Shown in pieces: positions 53,631 through 62,499 of a DNA stretch of 64,000 nt. The stretch spans positions 1 through 64,000 of the forward strand of contig JAJQEO010000010.1 in assembly GCA_021201665.1 (NCBI GenBank), written 5' to 3'. Source of the DNA: Lachnospiraceae bacterium (GTDB taxonomy: Bacteria > Bacillota > Clostridia > Lachnospirales > Lachnospiraceae). Position 1 is the stretch's first letter; the number at the start of each line of letters is the position of its first letter. The position numbers were made by a program, and so were the translations under genes. The notes under the pieces were generated by a model. It did not search any database. It was given only the letters and a program-made list of their open reading frames with translations, and was not told where the DNA came from.

Positions 53631-54293
53631 TCAGAGCATCTCCCTGTCCCCAAAGTCCCCGATCACAATATTCAGATTCCCATTCCGCGTCCGCAGCTCG
53701 TCGATAAAAGCCTTCGGCACCAGTTCTTTTGCAAACCGCGCCTGATAGGTCAGCTCGTAAAGTGTCCCCATATTCGTCGTCCGGATTTTCTCCAGAGTCA
53801 CGCTCACCTGATGTTTCTCAAAAATGTCGTCAAAAAGACCTTCGTAATTAAAATTCTCCGGAATAGTGATTTTCAGCTGCTTCTCCGTCCTCGGCGTCCC
53901 GCCGAAATCCAGCTGTGTGAGCAGCAGCGTCAATGCCGCCACAAAAACAAAAAACAAAACCGCCACGCCGACATACCCCATCCCGAGCGAAAGTCCCAGC
54001 GCCATCGTGGTAAAAATCGCGGCGATCTCCCGCGCTGTCCCCGGCACGCTCCGGAAACGGATCAGCGCAAAGGCTCCGGCCACCGCCACGCCGGTGCCAA
54101 TATTTCCGTTCACCATCATAATGATCATGCAGACCGTCATCGGCAGCAGCGCCAGTGTCAGTGAAAAGCTCGCACTGCTCCGGCTTTTAAACAAAAACAC
54201 CAGGGCAGTCAGCACACCCAGGACCATGGCCGTACCCAGGCAGATCAGCAGAGGCTGCAGCGTAATCGGACTCGTCATAATACTGTCCAGCAT
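53631..54293 (-). CDS. DUF4956 membrane protein
   Basis: 220 residues with four membrane segments in the first ~140, including GNIGTGVAVAGAFALIRFRSVPGTAREIAAIF, the DUF4956 hallmark. A C-terminal soluble ferredoxin-like part follows (residues ~145-220). Start after TAGGAGG. It sits between the VTC gene and the lipoprotein gene, 12 bases from the latter. A role with polyphosphate or surface assembly is inferred from context only. Confidence 0.88.
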   Translation of the reverse strand: MLDSIMTSPITLQPLLICLGTAMVLGVLTALVFLFKSRSSASFSLTLALLPMTVCMIIMMVNGNIGTGVAVAGAFALIRFRSVPGTAREIAAIFTTMALGLSLGMGYVGVAVLFFVFVAALTLLLTQLDFGGTPRTEKQLKITIPENFNYEGLFDDIFEKHQVSVTLEKIRTTNMGTLYELTYQARFAKELVPKAFIDELRTRNGNLNIVIGDFGDREML

Positions 54294-54344
54294 CGTTTGT
54301 TCCTCCTAATTTTTCCTGCTTTTAATCGGACAGGGGAAGCTCTC

Positions 54345-55172
54345 TCACCCTGTCCGGGGTTCTCGATTTGCTTCGCAAATCGGAACATACGCCGCGCAAG
54401 CCGGGGCGGCCTTGGCCGCAGCTTCCTTACCAGCACTGCGCATCATAAAGAATGTACCCTGACACATTTCCGCGCCGAGCGCAGCCGCAATATATTTCTT
54501 ATAGCAGGTTCCATACTTCGAAAACGAATTCGGGTAAATCTGGTTTTCACTCAGCAGATGTGAAATCCACAGCGGCATCGCCCGGGCAATCTTTACCTCC
54601 ATCACGATCCGCTCCTCATCAAGCACCGGATCGCCCTCGTCCCCATATGTCAGATCCAGATGCTTTCCGCGCCAGCGGATATTCCAGTCAAACGTAATCC
54701 GCAGGCCGTTCTTCTCTCTCCCCAGAAACGCCCGCCGGTCATAAGCGATAAACACCTTCGGCACCGGCCGGTAGCTGCGCATAAAATAATGAATTTCGCC
54801 CTGAATCTGCTCATCATGCGGCAGATCCCTTTTTTCCTCCAGAAACTCCTGGATTTCTGCAGGCCGCCCCTCTACTCTGCGCTTATAAACGATTCCCTGA
54901 TACTTTTTCTTGATCTCCGCATATATGTAATCGTCACTTCCGGGCACGCCATAACTCCGCAGCCGGAATTTTTCCTTATACACCGGCGCCTCAATAGACG
55001 CGCGAGCCAGCGCATAGGTCGGCGTATCATAATAAACACTGCAGACCGTATGTAATCCGTAGATTTCTTCATCCATCCGCTCCCGCAAAGCAGGCAGAAT
55101 CGTTTTATACTGTTCTGGTGTCAGAAGAAATTTTTTCTCAAATCTCTGAAAAGAGTGTTGTATCTCCGCCAT
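54345..55172 (-). CDS. VTC-domain (polyphosphate polymerase-like) protein
   Basis: 275 residues. RFEKKFLLTPEQY, KFRLRSYG, EIKKKYQGIVYKRR and VMEVKI fit the VTC/TTM tunnel fold, with basic and acidic residues lining a triphosphate-binding tunnel. It may polymerise phosphate or cleave a triphosphate at the membrane face. Start after GGGGGAGG. The stop codon lies inside a GGACAGGG/CCCTGTCC hairpin; DUF4956 follows, so the three genes form an operon. Confidence 0.85.
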   Translation of the reverse strand: MAEIQHSFQRFEKKFLLTPEQYKTILPALRERMDEEIYGLHTVCSVYYDTPTYALARASIEAPVYKEKFRLRSYGVPGSDDYIYAEIKKKYQGIVYKRRVEGRPAEIQEFLEEKRDLPHDEQIQGEIHYFMRSYRPVPKVFIAYDRRAFLGREKNGLRITFDWNIRWRGKHLDLTYGDEGDPVLDEERIVMEVKIARAMPLWISHLLSENQIYPNSFSKYGTCYKKYIAAALGAEMCQGTFFMMRSAGKEAAAKAAPACAAYVPICEANREPRTG

Positions 55173-55554
55173 GGCAGATCACCTCCCCCGGCCATCCGAA
55201 ATGCATTTTCAGATATTGTTTTCGGGAAAATTAATAATCAAAGATTCCTTTCAGAAAAACATCCTTAAAAATCTTTTTACGGAGGTTTTTCGAAAACATT
55301 ACATACAGAAAAATATAAAGAACATATGTAAGATTTCTGTAAAAGATTTGTGAAAAGTATGTGAAAGTGTAGAACTAACGCAGAAAAAGCCCCCCGCGAG
55401 GGACGGCCTTTGAAGTACGATCGTCTATGTTTATTTGCAATTTCAATTCGTCACATTGCGCGCTGTCAGATCGGCGTTACAGTAAATTCGTATTTGTAAT
55501 AAATTATGTTGCATTTCTTTGAGATTAATGCTGAGATTGATATATAAAAAGGAT

Positions 55555-55583
55555 TTGACATTCTACCCTTATGTTCATATAAT
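55555..55583 (+). promoter_or_regulatory. Perfect sigma-A promoter of the structured RNA
   Basis: TTGACA, exactly 17 bases, TATAAT. Start of transcription expected near 55590. Confidence 0.85.
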
Positions 55584-55589
55584 ACAAAC

Positions 55590-55844
55590 GGAAACAGTAA
55601 ATGTTTCTCGTGTGGCGGCACGTAAAAGCTGTACTGTGCCTGGGCAGGGTAAATGCCAGGACTGATTAGATATTCGGAAGGATATCGCGCCCACACCTGG
55701 GAGATACGGTGAGTCCGCGCCGGGGACTTTCATTTCCGGCGACTGAATGTGCATCCGGAAGGTTGCCGCGGCTGACAGCCAGCATAAAACCGCTGATGAA
55801 ATTTTTAAGCCGGACGATTTTTATTGTCCGGCTCTTTCTGTCTT
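55590..55844 (+). ncRNA. Candidate structured RNA or leader with intrinsic terminator
   Basis: About 255 nt from the promoter to AGCCGGAC/GTCCGGCT (55808-55833) plus TCTTTCTGTCTT. Stems seen: GAAACA/TGTTTC at the 5' end; GTGTGG (55610)/CCACAC (55691) closing a multi-branch loop with GGCAC/GTGCC, CCTGGGCA/TGCCAGG and GATAT/ATATC; then CACC/GGTG, CGCCGG/CCGGCG and GCGG/CCGC with GGCT/AGCC. It could be an attenuating leader (riboswitch-like) of the PBECR4-like gene or a free RNA. I do not recognise a known class; a faint cobalamin-like string is noted but unconvincing. Confidence 0.6.
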
Positions 55845-55869
55845 AACTATACAGGAGATATCAAAAAGG

Positions 55870-56490
55870 ATGGAAATGAAACAGGATAGAATTGATATCG
55901 TAGATGCAATAAAAAAAGCCTCTTTATTATACAAAAATAATCTTGTCGGAAAACGTTTTATGTATGTTTTCGAGGATCGATACATAGAAGTAATCTACAA
56001 GGCAGAAAATTTCCGTCACCTGACTGGTGTGGATACAAAGCTTTCAGCACAGCAGTTTTACAAATATGCTGTTAGCGGAAAGCTGGAAGCCTCCCAGATC
56101 TGGTTCAGCCATGCGCATCCTTTTAAACTATGCAAGCGGAAGGTACAGCATATTGGTGATATTGCTCAGCTTGCCAGCACGGAGTGTTTTCTGCTCGAAG
56201 AAATACAGACAGATACGACTACCTATAAATTTGGCACGACAGATTTAAATTTTACACTTTGCCTGAACAAGGAAACAGACTCACAGGGTGTAGAAAAAAG
56301 CGAATGTTTCGTTGTTCACTCCCTGCGTGATGGGGACTGCTTCTCAAAAAGCGGCGAGGCTTATGAGGTAACTCATATTTTTTCAAGACAGAATGACAAG
56401 AAAAAATATACCGATCTTTTGTATATGGATGATACTTCCAGTCTGGAGTCTTTACCGCTCCAGATTAAGAATATGCTGGAGATAGAGTAA
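55870..56490 (+). CDS. PBECR4-like (phage Barnase-EndoU-ColicinE5/D-RelE-like) nuclease-domain protein
   Basis: 206 residues from the ATG at 55870 or 55876; AGGAGAT and AAGGATGG lie upstream. The open frame back to 55747 overlaps the terminator and is rejected. GKRFMYVFEDRYIEVIYKAENFRHLTGVD, LSAQQFYKYA and TTYKFGTTDLNFTLCL resemble PBECR4 proteins, a predicted RNase-toxin fold found in phage and mobile DNA. No membrane segment or signal is seen. It is expressed, if at all, past an intrinsic terminator, so read-through would be the control point. Whether it is an active nuclease is untested, and no immunity gene is visible. Confidence 0.6.
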   Translation: MEMKQDRIDIVDAIKKASLLYKNNLVGKRFMYVFEDRYIEVIYKAENFRHLTGVDTKLSAQQFYKYAVSGKLEASQIWFSHAHPFKLCKRKVQHIGDIAQLASTECFLLEEIQTDTTTYKFGTTDLNFTLCLNKETDSQGVEKSECFVVHSLRDGDCFSKSGEAYEVTHIFSRQNDKKKYTDLLYMDDTSSLESLPLQIKNMLEIE

Positions 56491-56709
56491 ACCATAAAAC
56501 GCCATGACAGGAAAACCGCAGTATATCCCCTTTTACCCTTTTTTTACCCTTCTTTACACAGCTTCTGACAAACCCCGATAAATTTTCAAAGTCCTGAAAA
56601 TCCTTGATTTCAGCGGCTTCCGGAGCTTTGACGAATGGCGATAACCTTTGATAAATCTGTGATTATATCCGTAAGATTTCTGTAAAAGATTTGTGAAAAG
56701 TATGTGAAA

Positions 56710-56734
56710 AAGCCGGGATGTTCCTGCCCGGCTT
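56710..56734 (-). terminator. Terminator of the ABC transporter operon
   Basis: AAGCCGGG/CCCGGCTT on the minus strand, followed by TTTTTCACATACTTTT, which is the edge of the 39-bp repeat. Confidence 0.8.
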
Positions 56735-56779
56735 AACACAACCACTCTCTATTTTTTCCAATCCGTTCTGCCGGAGCTT

Positions 56780-58624
56780 TCATGTCTGATTCCCGGCAAA
56801 CTGCGCCATGTAGAGACCGTAGTAGGCGCCCTGCTTTTTCAGCAGCTCCTCATGCGTCCCGGTCTCGACCACCCGGCCTTTGTCCATGACCACGATCGCG
56901 TCCGCGTCCTGCACGGTGGAAAGACGGTGCGCGATGATGAGGCTGGTGCGGTTTTTCATCAGATTCACCAGCGCGTCCTGGATCCTTTGCTCGGTGCGGG
57001 TGTCCACGGAAGAGGTGGCCTCGTCCAGGATCAGGATCTTCGGGTCGGCGATGAGGGCGCGCGCGATGTTCAGCAGCTGCCTCTGGCCGTGGGAAAGGCT
57101 GGCGCCGGCCTGCTTCAGGACGGTCTGATAGCCTGCCTTCAGGCGGCGGATAAAATAAGCGCAGTTGCTCGTCTCGGCGGCGTTTTGAAGAGCCGTATCG
57201 TCCGCGTCCGGATTGCCGTAGCGGATATTGTTTTCGATCGTATCGGAAAATAGTACCGTGTCCTGTAAAACGATGGCGGTATTGTGACGCAGCCAGTCTC
57301 TTTTCAGATCCATGATATTTTTCCCGTCAATAAGAATTTCCCCCGAGTCGGCCGGATAAAAGCGCATCAGCAGATTCACGACGGTCGTCTTTCCGCTGCC
57401 CGTCGCGCCGACCAGCGCGATCTTCTGCCCGGATTTTACTTCCAGGTTAAAATCATGCAGCACCTGCTTGCCGGGCAGATAGGAAAAATTGACGTGGCGG
57501 AAGGAAATGTTTCCCTCCATCTGTTCGATGGTCTCCGTGCCGCTGTTGTCCTCATCAGGCTGGTCCATCAGGTCAAAGACGCGCTCCGCGCCGGCTACCG
57601 CGGTCTGCACGGAGCCATAAAGCTGTGCGATCTCGTTGATCGGCCGCGAAAACTGCTTCGCATAAATGATGAAGGCGGAGATTACGCCGATGGTGATCAT
57701 CCCGTTCAGAGCAAAATACCCTCCGCACGCGGCCACGATGACAAACCCGAGGCTGGAAATCGCGTTCATCAGCGGCCCCATGCTGCCGCCAAGGATTTCC
57801 GCGCGGATGCCTTCCTTTGTCAGACGATCAGACAGCTCTGTGAATTCCTCTTTGGTCCGCTCCTGCCGGTTGTAGGCGAGCACCGTGCGGTAGCCGGAAA
57901 TCATTTCCTCCGAATGCCCATTCAGCCGTCCGAGCGCATTGGCGCGTCTCCGGTAAACGACGCGCATCTTTTTGGACATAAAGGTCGTCACCAGCACTGT
58001 GAGAATCACCGTCACCATGGTGATCAGCGTCAGCTGCGGACAATACCAGAACATGATCGCGACGGTCCCGATGATTGTCAGCACGCCCGAGATCAGGGAG
58101 CCAAGGCTCTGCGATACCGTGTTCGAGATATTCTCGATGTCGTTCGTCATGCGGCTCATCACATCGCCGTTGGAGTGCTGATCCAGATAAGCGATCGGCA
58201 GATGGTCAATCTTGCGAAACAGATCGTAGCGCATGTGGCGCACAATACTCTGACTCAGGCGCGCGGCAAGCAATGTCTGCGCCAGGCTGAACAGACTGTT
58301 GGCCACGAAGGTAATCAGCAGCAAAATCAGCAGTGTACGAAATTCCTGCCAGGAGCGCTCCGTGATCGCGTCGATCACCTGTCCCTGGAGCGAGGGCGCG
58401 ATCAGCGAGGCGATGGTCACCGCCACGACCGCAATGATCAGCCCGATCAGCAGATTTTGGGACTGAATAAAATAGCGCACCAGCCGCCCGAGGGTTTCCC
58501 GCATGTTTTTCGGTTTCTCCACCTGCTGCCCCATCGGCGCACGGCGGCGCAGATCCACCCTGGGCGCAGATCCCGCAGCGCCTGCATTTCCCATATTTCC
58601 TGCGGCTCCATTATTTCCTGCCAT
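56780..58624 (-). CDS. ABC half-transporter (membrane and ATPase domains fused), second of pair
   Basis: 614 residues from the ATG at 58624 (AAAGGAGAGG). A Gly/Ala/Asn-rich N-terminus leads to six membrane helices, then the nucleotide-binding domain with Walker A LVGATGSGKTTVV, signature LSHGQRQ and Walker B ILILDEATSSVD. It is an ABCB/MdlB-type exporter half, expected to pair with the 58788-60593 protein. The cargo is unknown; drugs or peptides are usual. Confidence 0.92.
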   Translation of the reverse strand: MAGNNGAAGNMGNAGAAGSAPRVDLRRRAPMGQQVEKPKNMRETLGRLVRYFIQSQNLLIGLIIAVVAVTIASLIAPSLQGQVIDAITERSWQEFRTLLILLLITFVANSLFSLAQTLLAARLSQSIVRHMRYDLFRKIDHLPIAYLDQHSNGDVMSRMTNDIENISNTVSQSLGSLISGVLTIIGTVAIMFWYCPQLTLITMVTVILTVLVTTFMSKKMRVVYRRRANALGRLNGHSEEMISGYRTVLAYNRQERTKEEFTELSDRLTKEGIRAEILGGSMGPLMNAISSLGFVIVAACGGYFALNGMITIGVISAFIIYAKQFSRPINEIAQLYGSVQTAVAGAERVFDLMDQPDEDNSGTETIEQMEGNISFRHVNFSYLPGKQVLHDFNLEVKSGQKIALVGATGSGKTTVVNLLMRFYPADSGEILIDGKNIMDLKRDWLRHNTAIVLQDTVLFSDTIENNIRYGNPDADDTALQNAAETSNCAYFIRRLKAGYQTVLKQAGASLSHGQRQLLNIARALIADPKILILDEATSSVDTRTEQRIQDALVNLMKNRTSLIIAHRLSTVQDADAIVVMDKGRVVETGTHEELLKKQGAYYGLYMAQFAGNQT

Positions 58625-58787
58625 TATGCTGACACCCCCTCTCCTTTCCGACAAAATTTCTCTCTGCCGGCCAGAATGCCACTTATATGTCTGCCTGAAA
58701 ATTTTCTCAAAACATCATCTTTATAACTCCCTGCAATCCTACTGTAAGGCATCACCAGCAAGAACTGCATTGTTCCACTTTCTGCCA

Positions 58788-60593
58788 TCATGCCCCGATC
58801 TCCCCCTTCTTCAGCTGAGACTTACAGATCTCCCGGTATACATCCGAGCTCTGCAGCAGCTCCTCGTGCGTGCCGGACGCACAGATACGCCCATTATCCA
58901 GCACGAGAATCCGATCCGCATCTTTGACGGAAAAAATCCGCTGTGCCACAATGATCCGTGTTGTATCCGCGAATTCCCGGTTCAGAGCCTCATAAAGTGC
59001 TGCCTCGGTCTTCAGATCCAGCGCACTGCCGGAATCGTCAAATATCAGGATTTCCGGATTTTTAATGACCGCGCGGGCGATGGAGATCCTCTGCTTCTGC
59101 CCGCCGGAGAGCGAATGGCCGCCCTCGGTCACCTGCGTCTCATAGCCGTCCGGCGTGCGCAGGATGAACTCCTCCGCCTGCGCAATCCCGGCGGCGCGGC
59201 TGACAGGATCTGGTACGCCATAGACTGCGGAAAAATTATCGGTTCCATCCGCAGCCGCACAGGCCGCAATCTCCTCATATTTCTCCTCGCTGCCCCAGAG
59301 GATATTTTCGCGGATGCTCCGGGAGAAAAGCTCTGTCTTCTGCTGCACGATCCCGATCTTATCCCGAAGCATCTGCATCGGGTACATGCGCACGTTCTGG
59401 CCGTCCACCAGAACCTCGCCGTCTGTAGTGTCATAGAAACGTGGGATCAGCTGCACCAGGCTGGTCTTTCCGCTTCCGGTCGAGCCGATGATGGCGATGG
59501 TCTCTCCCTGCTTTGCGCGGAAGGAAATGTGATCCAGCACCAGATTCTCCGGCGCGTCCGGAAACGCGAACGAAACATCCCGGAACTCGATTTCGCCTGT
59601 TTGTCCATCTGCCTGTGCAGGCACACCGCCAGAACTCTCATCCACCTGCGTCTGCACCACCGGCGTGTCCAGCACCTCCCGGATACGCCGCCAGGATGCG
59701 GACGCCCGTGTAAAGGTCTGGAAAATGTTTGCAAAAAACACAATGCGCATCAGTATCAGAGACAGGTACGTGATCGCCGCCATCGTCTGTCCCGGCGTGA
59801 TGCCGCCGTCCTGCCGCACCGTATAGCCGCCGACGTAGAGGACGCCGACCACGCATAGATTCAGGATAATATTGACAGAAGGATTCAGAAATGCGAGAAT
59901 CGTCTGCGCCTGAAGATTCGTGTCGCACAGAGAATCATTCGCCCCGGAAAAGTGCTCCAGCTCATAATCCTCCTTGACGTAAGCCTTTACCACCCTGGCT
60001 CCGGCAATATTTTCCTGCATACAGGAATTCACCCGGTCCAGCTTCTGCTGGATGACCGTATAAAGCGGCGAAACCTTTTTCAGCGTAACCACCACAATCA
60101 CCGTCACAAACGGCAAACCGCAGGCTGCCACCAGAGCAAACTGCGGCGACTGGCGGTACAGCATATAGATGCCTCCGACAAACATAAGCACACACCGCAC
60201 CAGCGAGCGCACAGACATCATCACCATCTGCTCCACCTGCGTCACATCATTCGTAATCCTCGTCACCAGCGAGCCTGTCGTAAAGCGGTCAGTCTGCTCA
60301 AAGGAAAAATCCATAATCCGCGAAAACAGCGCTTTTCGGATATCATTGCCAAACTCCTGCGCGGCAATATTCGCAAAAACACCGCACAGCACCCCGCAGG
60401 TTCCTCCAAACACCACCAGCAGCACCATGCGGACGCCCTCCGTCAGAATGACCTCCATATTTGACGCGAGCACTCCGTCGTCCACAATCGTCGCCATCAT
60501 GTCCGGCTGCAGCAGATCCATCGACAGCTCGCCCATCATAAACAGCGGCGCGAGCAGGCAATAAAACCAGTATTTTTTCAGATATTTCAGCAT
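58788..60593 (-). CDS. ABC half-transporter, first of pair
   Basis: 601 residues. Six membrane helices, Walker A IIGSTGSGKTSLV, signature LSGGQKQRI and Walker B ILIFDDSGSALD. The Walker B Asp is present but the following catalytic Glu is replaced by Asp (FDDS), typical of the degenerate site in heterodimeric exporters. It overlaps the MarR gene by 7 bases. An extra stretch between Walker A and the signature (about 420-460) is also unusual. Confidence 0.92.
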   Translation of the reverse strand: MLKYLKKYWFYCLLAPLFMMGELSMDLLQPDMMATIVDDGVLASNMEVILTEGVRMVLLVVFGGTCGVLCGVFANIAAQEFGNDIRKALFSRIMDFSFEQTDRFTTGSLVTRITNDVTQVEQMVMMSVRSLVRCVLMFVGGIYMLYRQSPQFALVAACGLPFVTVIVVVTLKKVSPLYTVIQQKLDRVNSCMQENIAGARVVKAYVKEDYELEHFSGANDSLCDTNLQAQTILAFLNPSVNIILNLCVVGVLYVGGYTVRQDGGITPGQTMAAITYLSLILMRIVFFANIFQTFTRASASWRRIREVLDTPVVQTQVDESSGGVPAQADGQTGEIEFRDVSFAFPDAPENLVLDHISFRAKQGETIAIIGSTGSGKTSLVQLIPRFYDTTDGEVLVDGQNVRMYPMQMLRDKIGIVQQKTELFSRSIRENILWGSEEKYEEIAACAAADGTDNFSAVYGVPDPVSRAAGIAQAEEFILRTPDGYETQVTEGGHSLSGGQKQRISIARAVIKNPEILIFDDSGSALDLKTEAALYEALNREFADTTRIIVAQRIFSVKDADRILVLDNGRICASGTHEELLQSSDVYREICKSQLKKGEIGA

Positions 60594-61018
60594 TTCGGCA
60601 GCTCCTTCTCAATAATGTCGGAAAGCTCCCACATCCGCTCCATAAGCTCCCGCTCACGTTCGGGTGTAAGAAGCTCTGTAATCCTCTCATCCGCCTTGCG
60701 AAGCTTCCCGTGAAGTTCTCTGGCGCAGTCCTCCCCTTTCGGGGTCAGATACAGATTCACATACCGCTGATCCTTCGGATCCGTCCTCTTCTCCAGATAG
60801 CCGGTCAGCTCCATCTCCTTCACAATCTGACTGACCGAAGCTGTCGTAATATTCCGGAATTCCGCCAGCTCCTTCTGGCTCGCGCCCGGATGCCGCAGCA
60901 GAAAGGGCAGGATCAGACGATACGAATCCGGAATGCCCGCCTCCATGGCAATCGATTTCATATAGTCCGTCCAGAGCTTACACGTATCCCTGACCGTTCG
61001 CATTAATGTCTTTTCCAT
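60587..61018 (-). CDS. MarR-family repressor
   Basis: 143 residues. The winged HTH (HPGASQKELAEFRNITTASVSQIVKEMELTGYLEKRTDPKDQR) is classical. Start after AGGAGAG. It is first in the MarR-ABC-ABC operon, with an inverted repeat 19-40 bases upstream, so it probably represses its own operon until an exported compound binds. Confidence 0.92.
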   Translation of the reverse strand: MEKTLMRTVRDTCKLWTDYMKSIAMEAGIPDSYRLILPFLLRHPGASQKELAEFRNITTASVSQIVKEMELTGYLEKRTDPKDQRYVNLYLTPKGEDCARELHGKLRKADERITELLTPERERELMERMWELSDIIEKELPKC

Positions 61019-61036
61019 AGCTAAATCTCTCCTGAT

Positions 61037-61058
61037 TAATTAGTTTCCTATCTAATTA
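61037..61058 (-). promoter_or_regulatory. Probable MarR operator
   Basis: TAATTAG (61037-61043) and CTAATTA (61052-61058) form a perfect 7-base inverted repeat just upstream of the MarR start. Confidence 0.65.
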
Positions 61059-61218
61059 TACTGCATGATTTCATTTTTTCAAGATGCCTGCTGCAAAAAA
61101 TATTCGTTCAAAAATTATAGCCGCCCTCTGGAGCATTCGTCCGGAACAGCGGCTATTGCAAAGTTTCCTGTATTCGCGATTTCTGTTGCACTTTTGTCAT
61201 TTTCAGTTTCTGAATAGA

Positions 61219-62100
61219 TTACGCTTCCTGCAGCATTTCTTCTTCAATTTCTCTTACCCTTTCTACAGATACCTGCTGGCATTCGGCAATATCCTCAATT
61301 GACAGCTTGCCAAGCTTCAGTAACCTTTTTACAGACGCTTCCTTCTCTTCCTTTGCAGCCTTTTCTGCAGCAATCTTTTTCTCACTTTCAACATGAATCT
61401 TCCAAATACGATCCTGGTCATATAAATCCATCATCATGGTAATAACCTCCTTTTCCCTGGATGCAAGGTATTCTTTCAAAATATCGCGATCCATGCAGAT
61501 CCGAATCGTTTCGGCTACTGCCTCTTTTGTCCTCCCATGCAGCCGAACCTGTTCATTATAAACTTTCGTAAATAACACATACTGCCCGATGATATCTTCG
61601 CCATGCGACTTATCCGGGTCTACAGTGCCGTAAAGCATTTTTACTTTTACATCAACTGCCGATACTTTATTTTTAAAAAATTCCTCTGCCAGAGAAATTA
61701 TCTCTGGATGCTTTACGCGATCTCCGGTATAAATCACATATAATTCGGATTCTGGCAATTTTACTTTGCGGCTGCCATAGAGATCCTCGCCTTCCTTATC
61801 TAAGTATTCCTGCAGAGACTGCGCATAGTACAGCAATGCCCTGACGATGATATTCATCGTCCATGTAGACTGTGCTTCCGTCAGGATCATTAGCTTCCCT
61901 CGTACCATAAATCCGAGATCATTGTATTGCCCCTCGACCAGAACATTATTGATCGTAATATCCGACAAGGAATCTTCTGTAACCTTTTTATCCTCCGGAT
62001 GAAGCGCCTGATATAGCTGGAGCAGATACTTCTTGTTCTGAAACAGGTCGGTAAAAACGCTGTCCTTCGCCGTATATTTGGCCACTTTTGTTTCTTGCAT
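61219..62100 (-). CDS. Rpn-family PD-(D/E)XK protein (PDDEXK_2)
   Basis: 293 residues from the ATG at 62100 (GGAGGTGGTGTG). KYTAKDSVFTDLFQNKKYLLQLYQALHP and YNDLGFMVRGKLMILTEAQST carry the Asp and Glu-x-Gln pattern of the Rpn/PDDEXK_2 family. The tail is a Lys/Glu-rich coiled coil (KKIAAEKAAKEEKEAS), as often seen, with a short HTH-like end. Rpn proteins promote recombination and some act in phage defence. It stands alone, with no transposase. Confidence 0.88.
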   Translation of the reverse strand: MQETKVAKYTAKDSVFTDLFQNKKYLLQLYQALHPEDKKVTEDSLSDITINNVLVEGQYNDLGFMVRGKLMILTEAQSTWTMNIIVRALLYYAQSLQEYLDKEGEDLYGSRKVKLPESELYVIYTGDRVKHPEIISLAEEFFKNKVSAVDVKVKMLYGTVDPDKSHGEDIIGQYVLFTKVYNEQVRLHGRTKEAVAETIRICMDRDILKEYLASREKEVITMMMDLYDQDRIWKIHVESEKKIAAEKAAKEEKEASVKRLLKLGKLSIEDIAECQQVSVERVREIEEEMLQEA

Positions 62101-62356
62101 CACACCACCTCCGTAAACGAATCCTGCGGATCACATGCTTTCGCTTACACTCATTGAAAAACATGAAAATCCAGTATATTTGTTACTTTCTCCGACGAAT
62201 CTCGTCGCTTCTCTTTGGTATGATGCAGCCGGAAGATCTCTCTCAGCCACTTGTTTTTTATTATAGGCGAAATACTGCTAAACTGCAAGAAACATTTGAG
62301 CGAATTGTTACACGAATACATTAGGAATATATAGACAAATCTGGCTATACTATAAC

Positions 62357-62385
62357 TTGCATATATGACAAAATTATGCTATATT
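62357..62385 (+). promoter_or_regulatory. Sigma-A promoter of the FMN/FAD reductase gene
   Basis: TTGCAT, 17-base spacer, TATATT; start expected near 62392. Nothing else is seen in 62104-62356. Confidence 0.65.
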
Positions 62386-62499
62386 CAAAAAATCCAGAGA
62401 AAAGGCGGAACACCAGAGGCATGCGGACGGAAAGATTCTCGTTAACTGATACTGATGCTGCGCTTTTTCTCACTACAAAGATCAAGGAGGACTACTAAA

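Larger units (their letters stand above)
55328..56709. mobile_element. 1.34-kb module bounded by perfect 39-bp direct repeats
   Basis: The 39 bases at 55328-55366 (starting GTAAGATTTCTGTAAAAG) recur exactly at 56671-56709; flanking bases differ. Each copy holds its own TGTRAAAAG-type sub-repeats. Between them lie a perfect sigma-A promoter, a folded RNA with terminator and a PBECR4-like gene. There is no integrase or transposase. The right repeat abuts the ABC operon terminator. The layout fits an inserted module or a site-specific integration scar; the mechanism is unknown. Confidence 0.6.

Noticed and set aside
55700-55800. Cobalamin riboswitch
   Set aside because: GGTGAGTCCGC, GCGACTG and CCGGAAGG look vaguely similar, but the conserved core and order are not met, and the downstream gene is not B12-related.
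55747-55869. N-terminal extension of the PBECR4-like protein
   Set aside because: It would translate through the structured RNA and the intrinsic terminator; a ribosome site precedes the later ATG.
57284-58726. 480-codon plus-strand open frame over an ABC transporter gene
   Set aside because: It is antisense to a well-supported ABC gene and His/Arg/Gln-rich without motifs.
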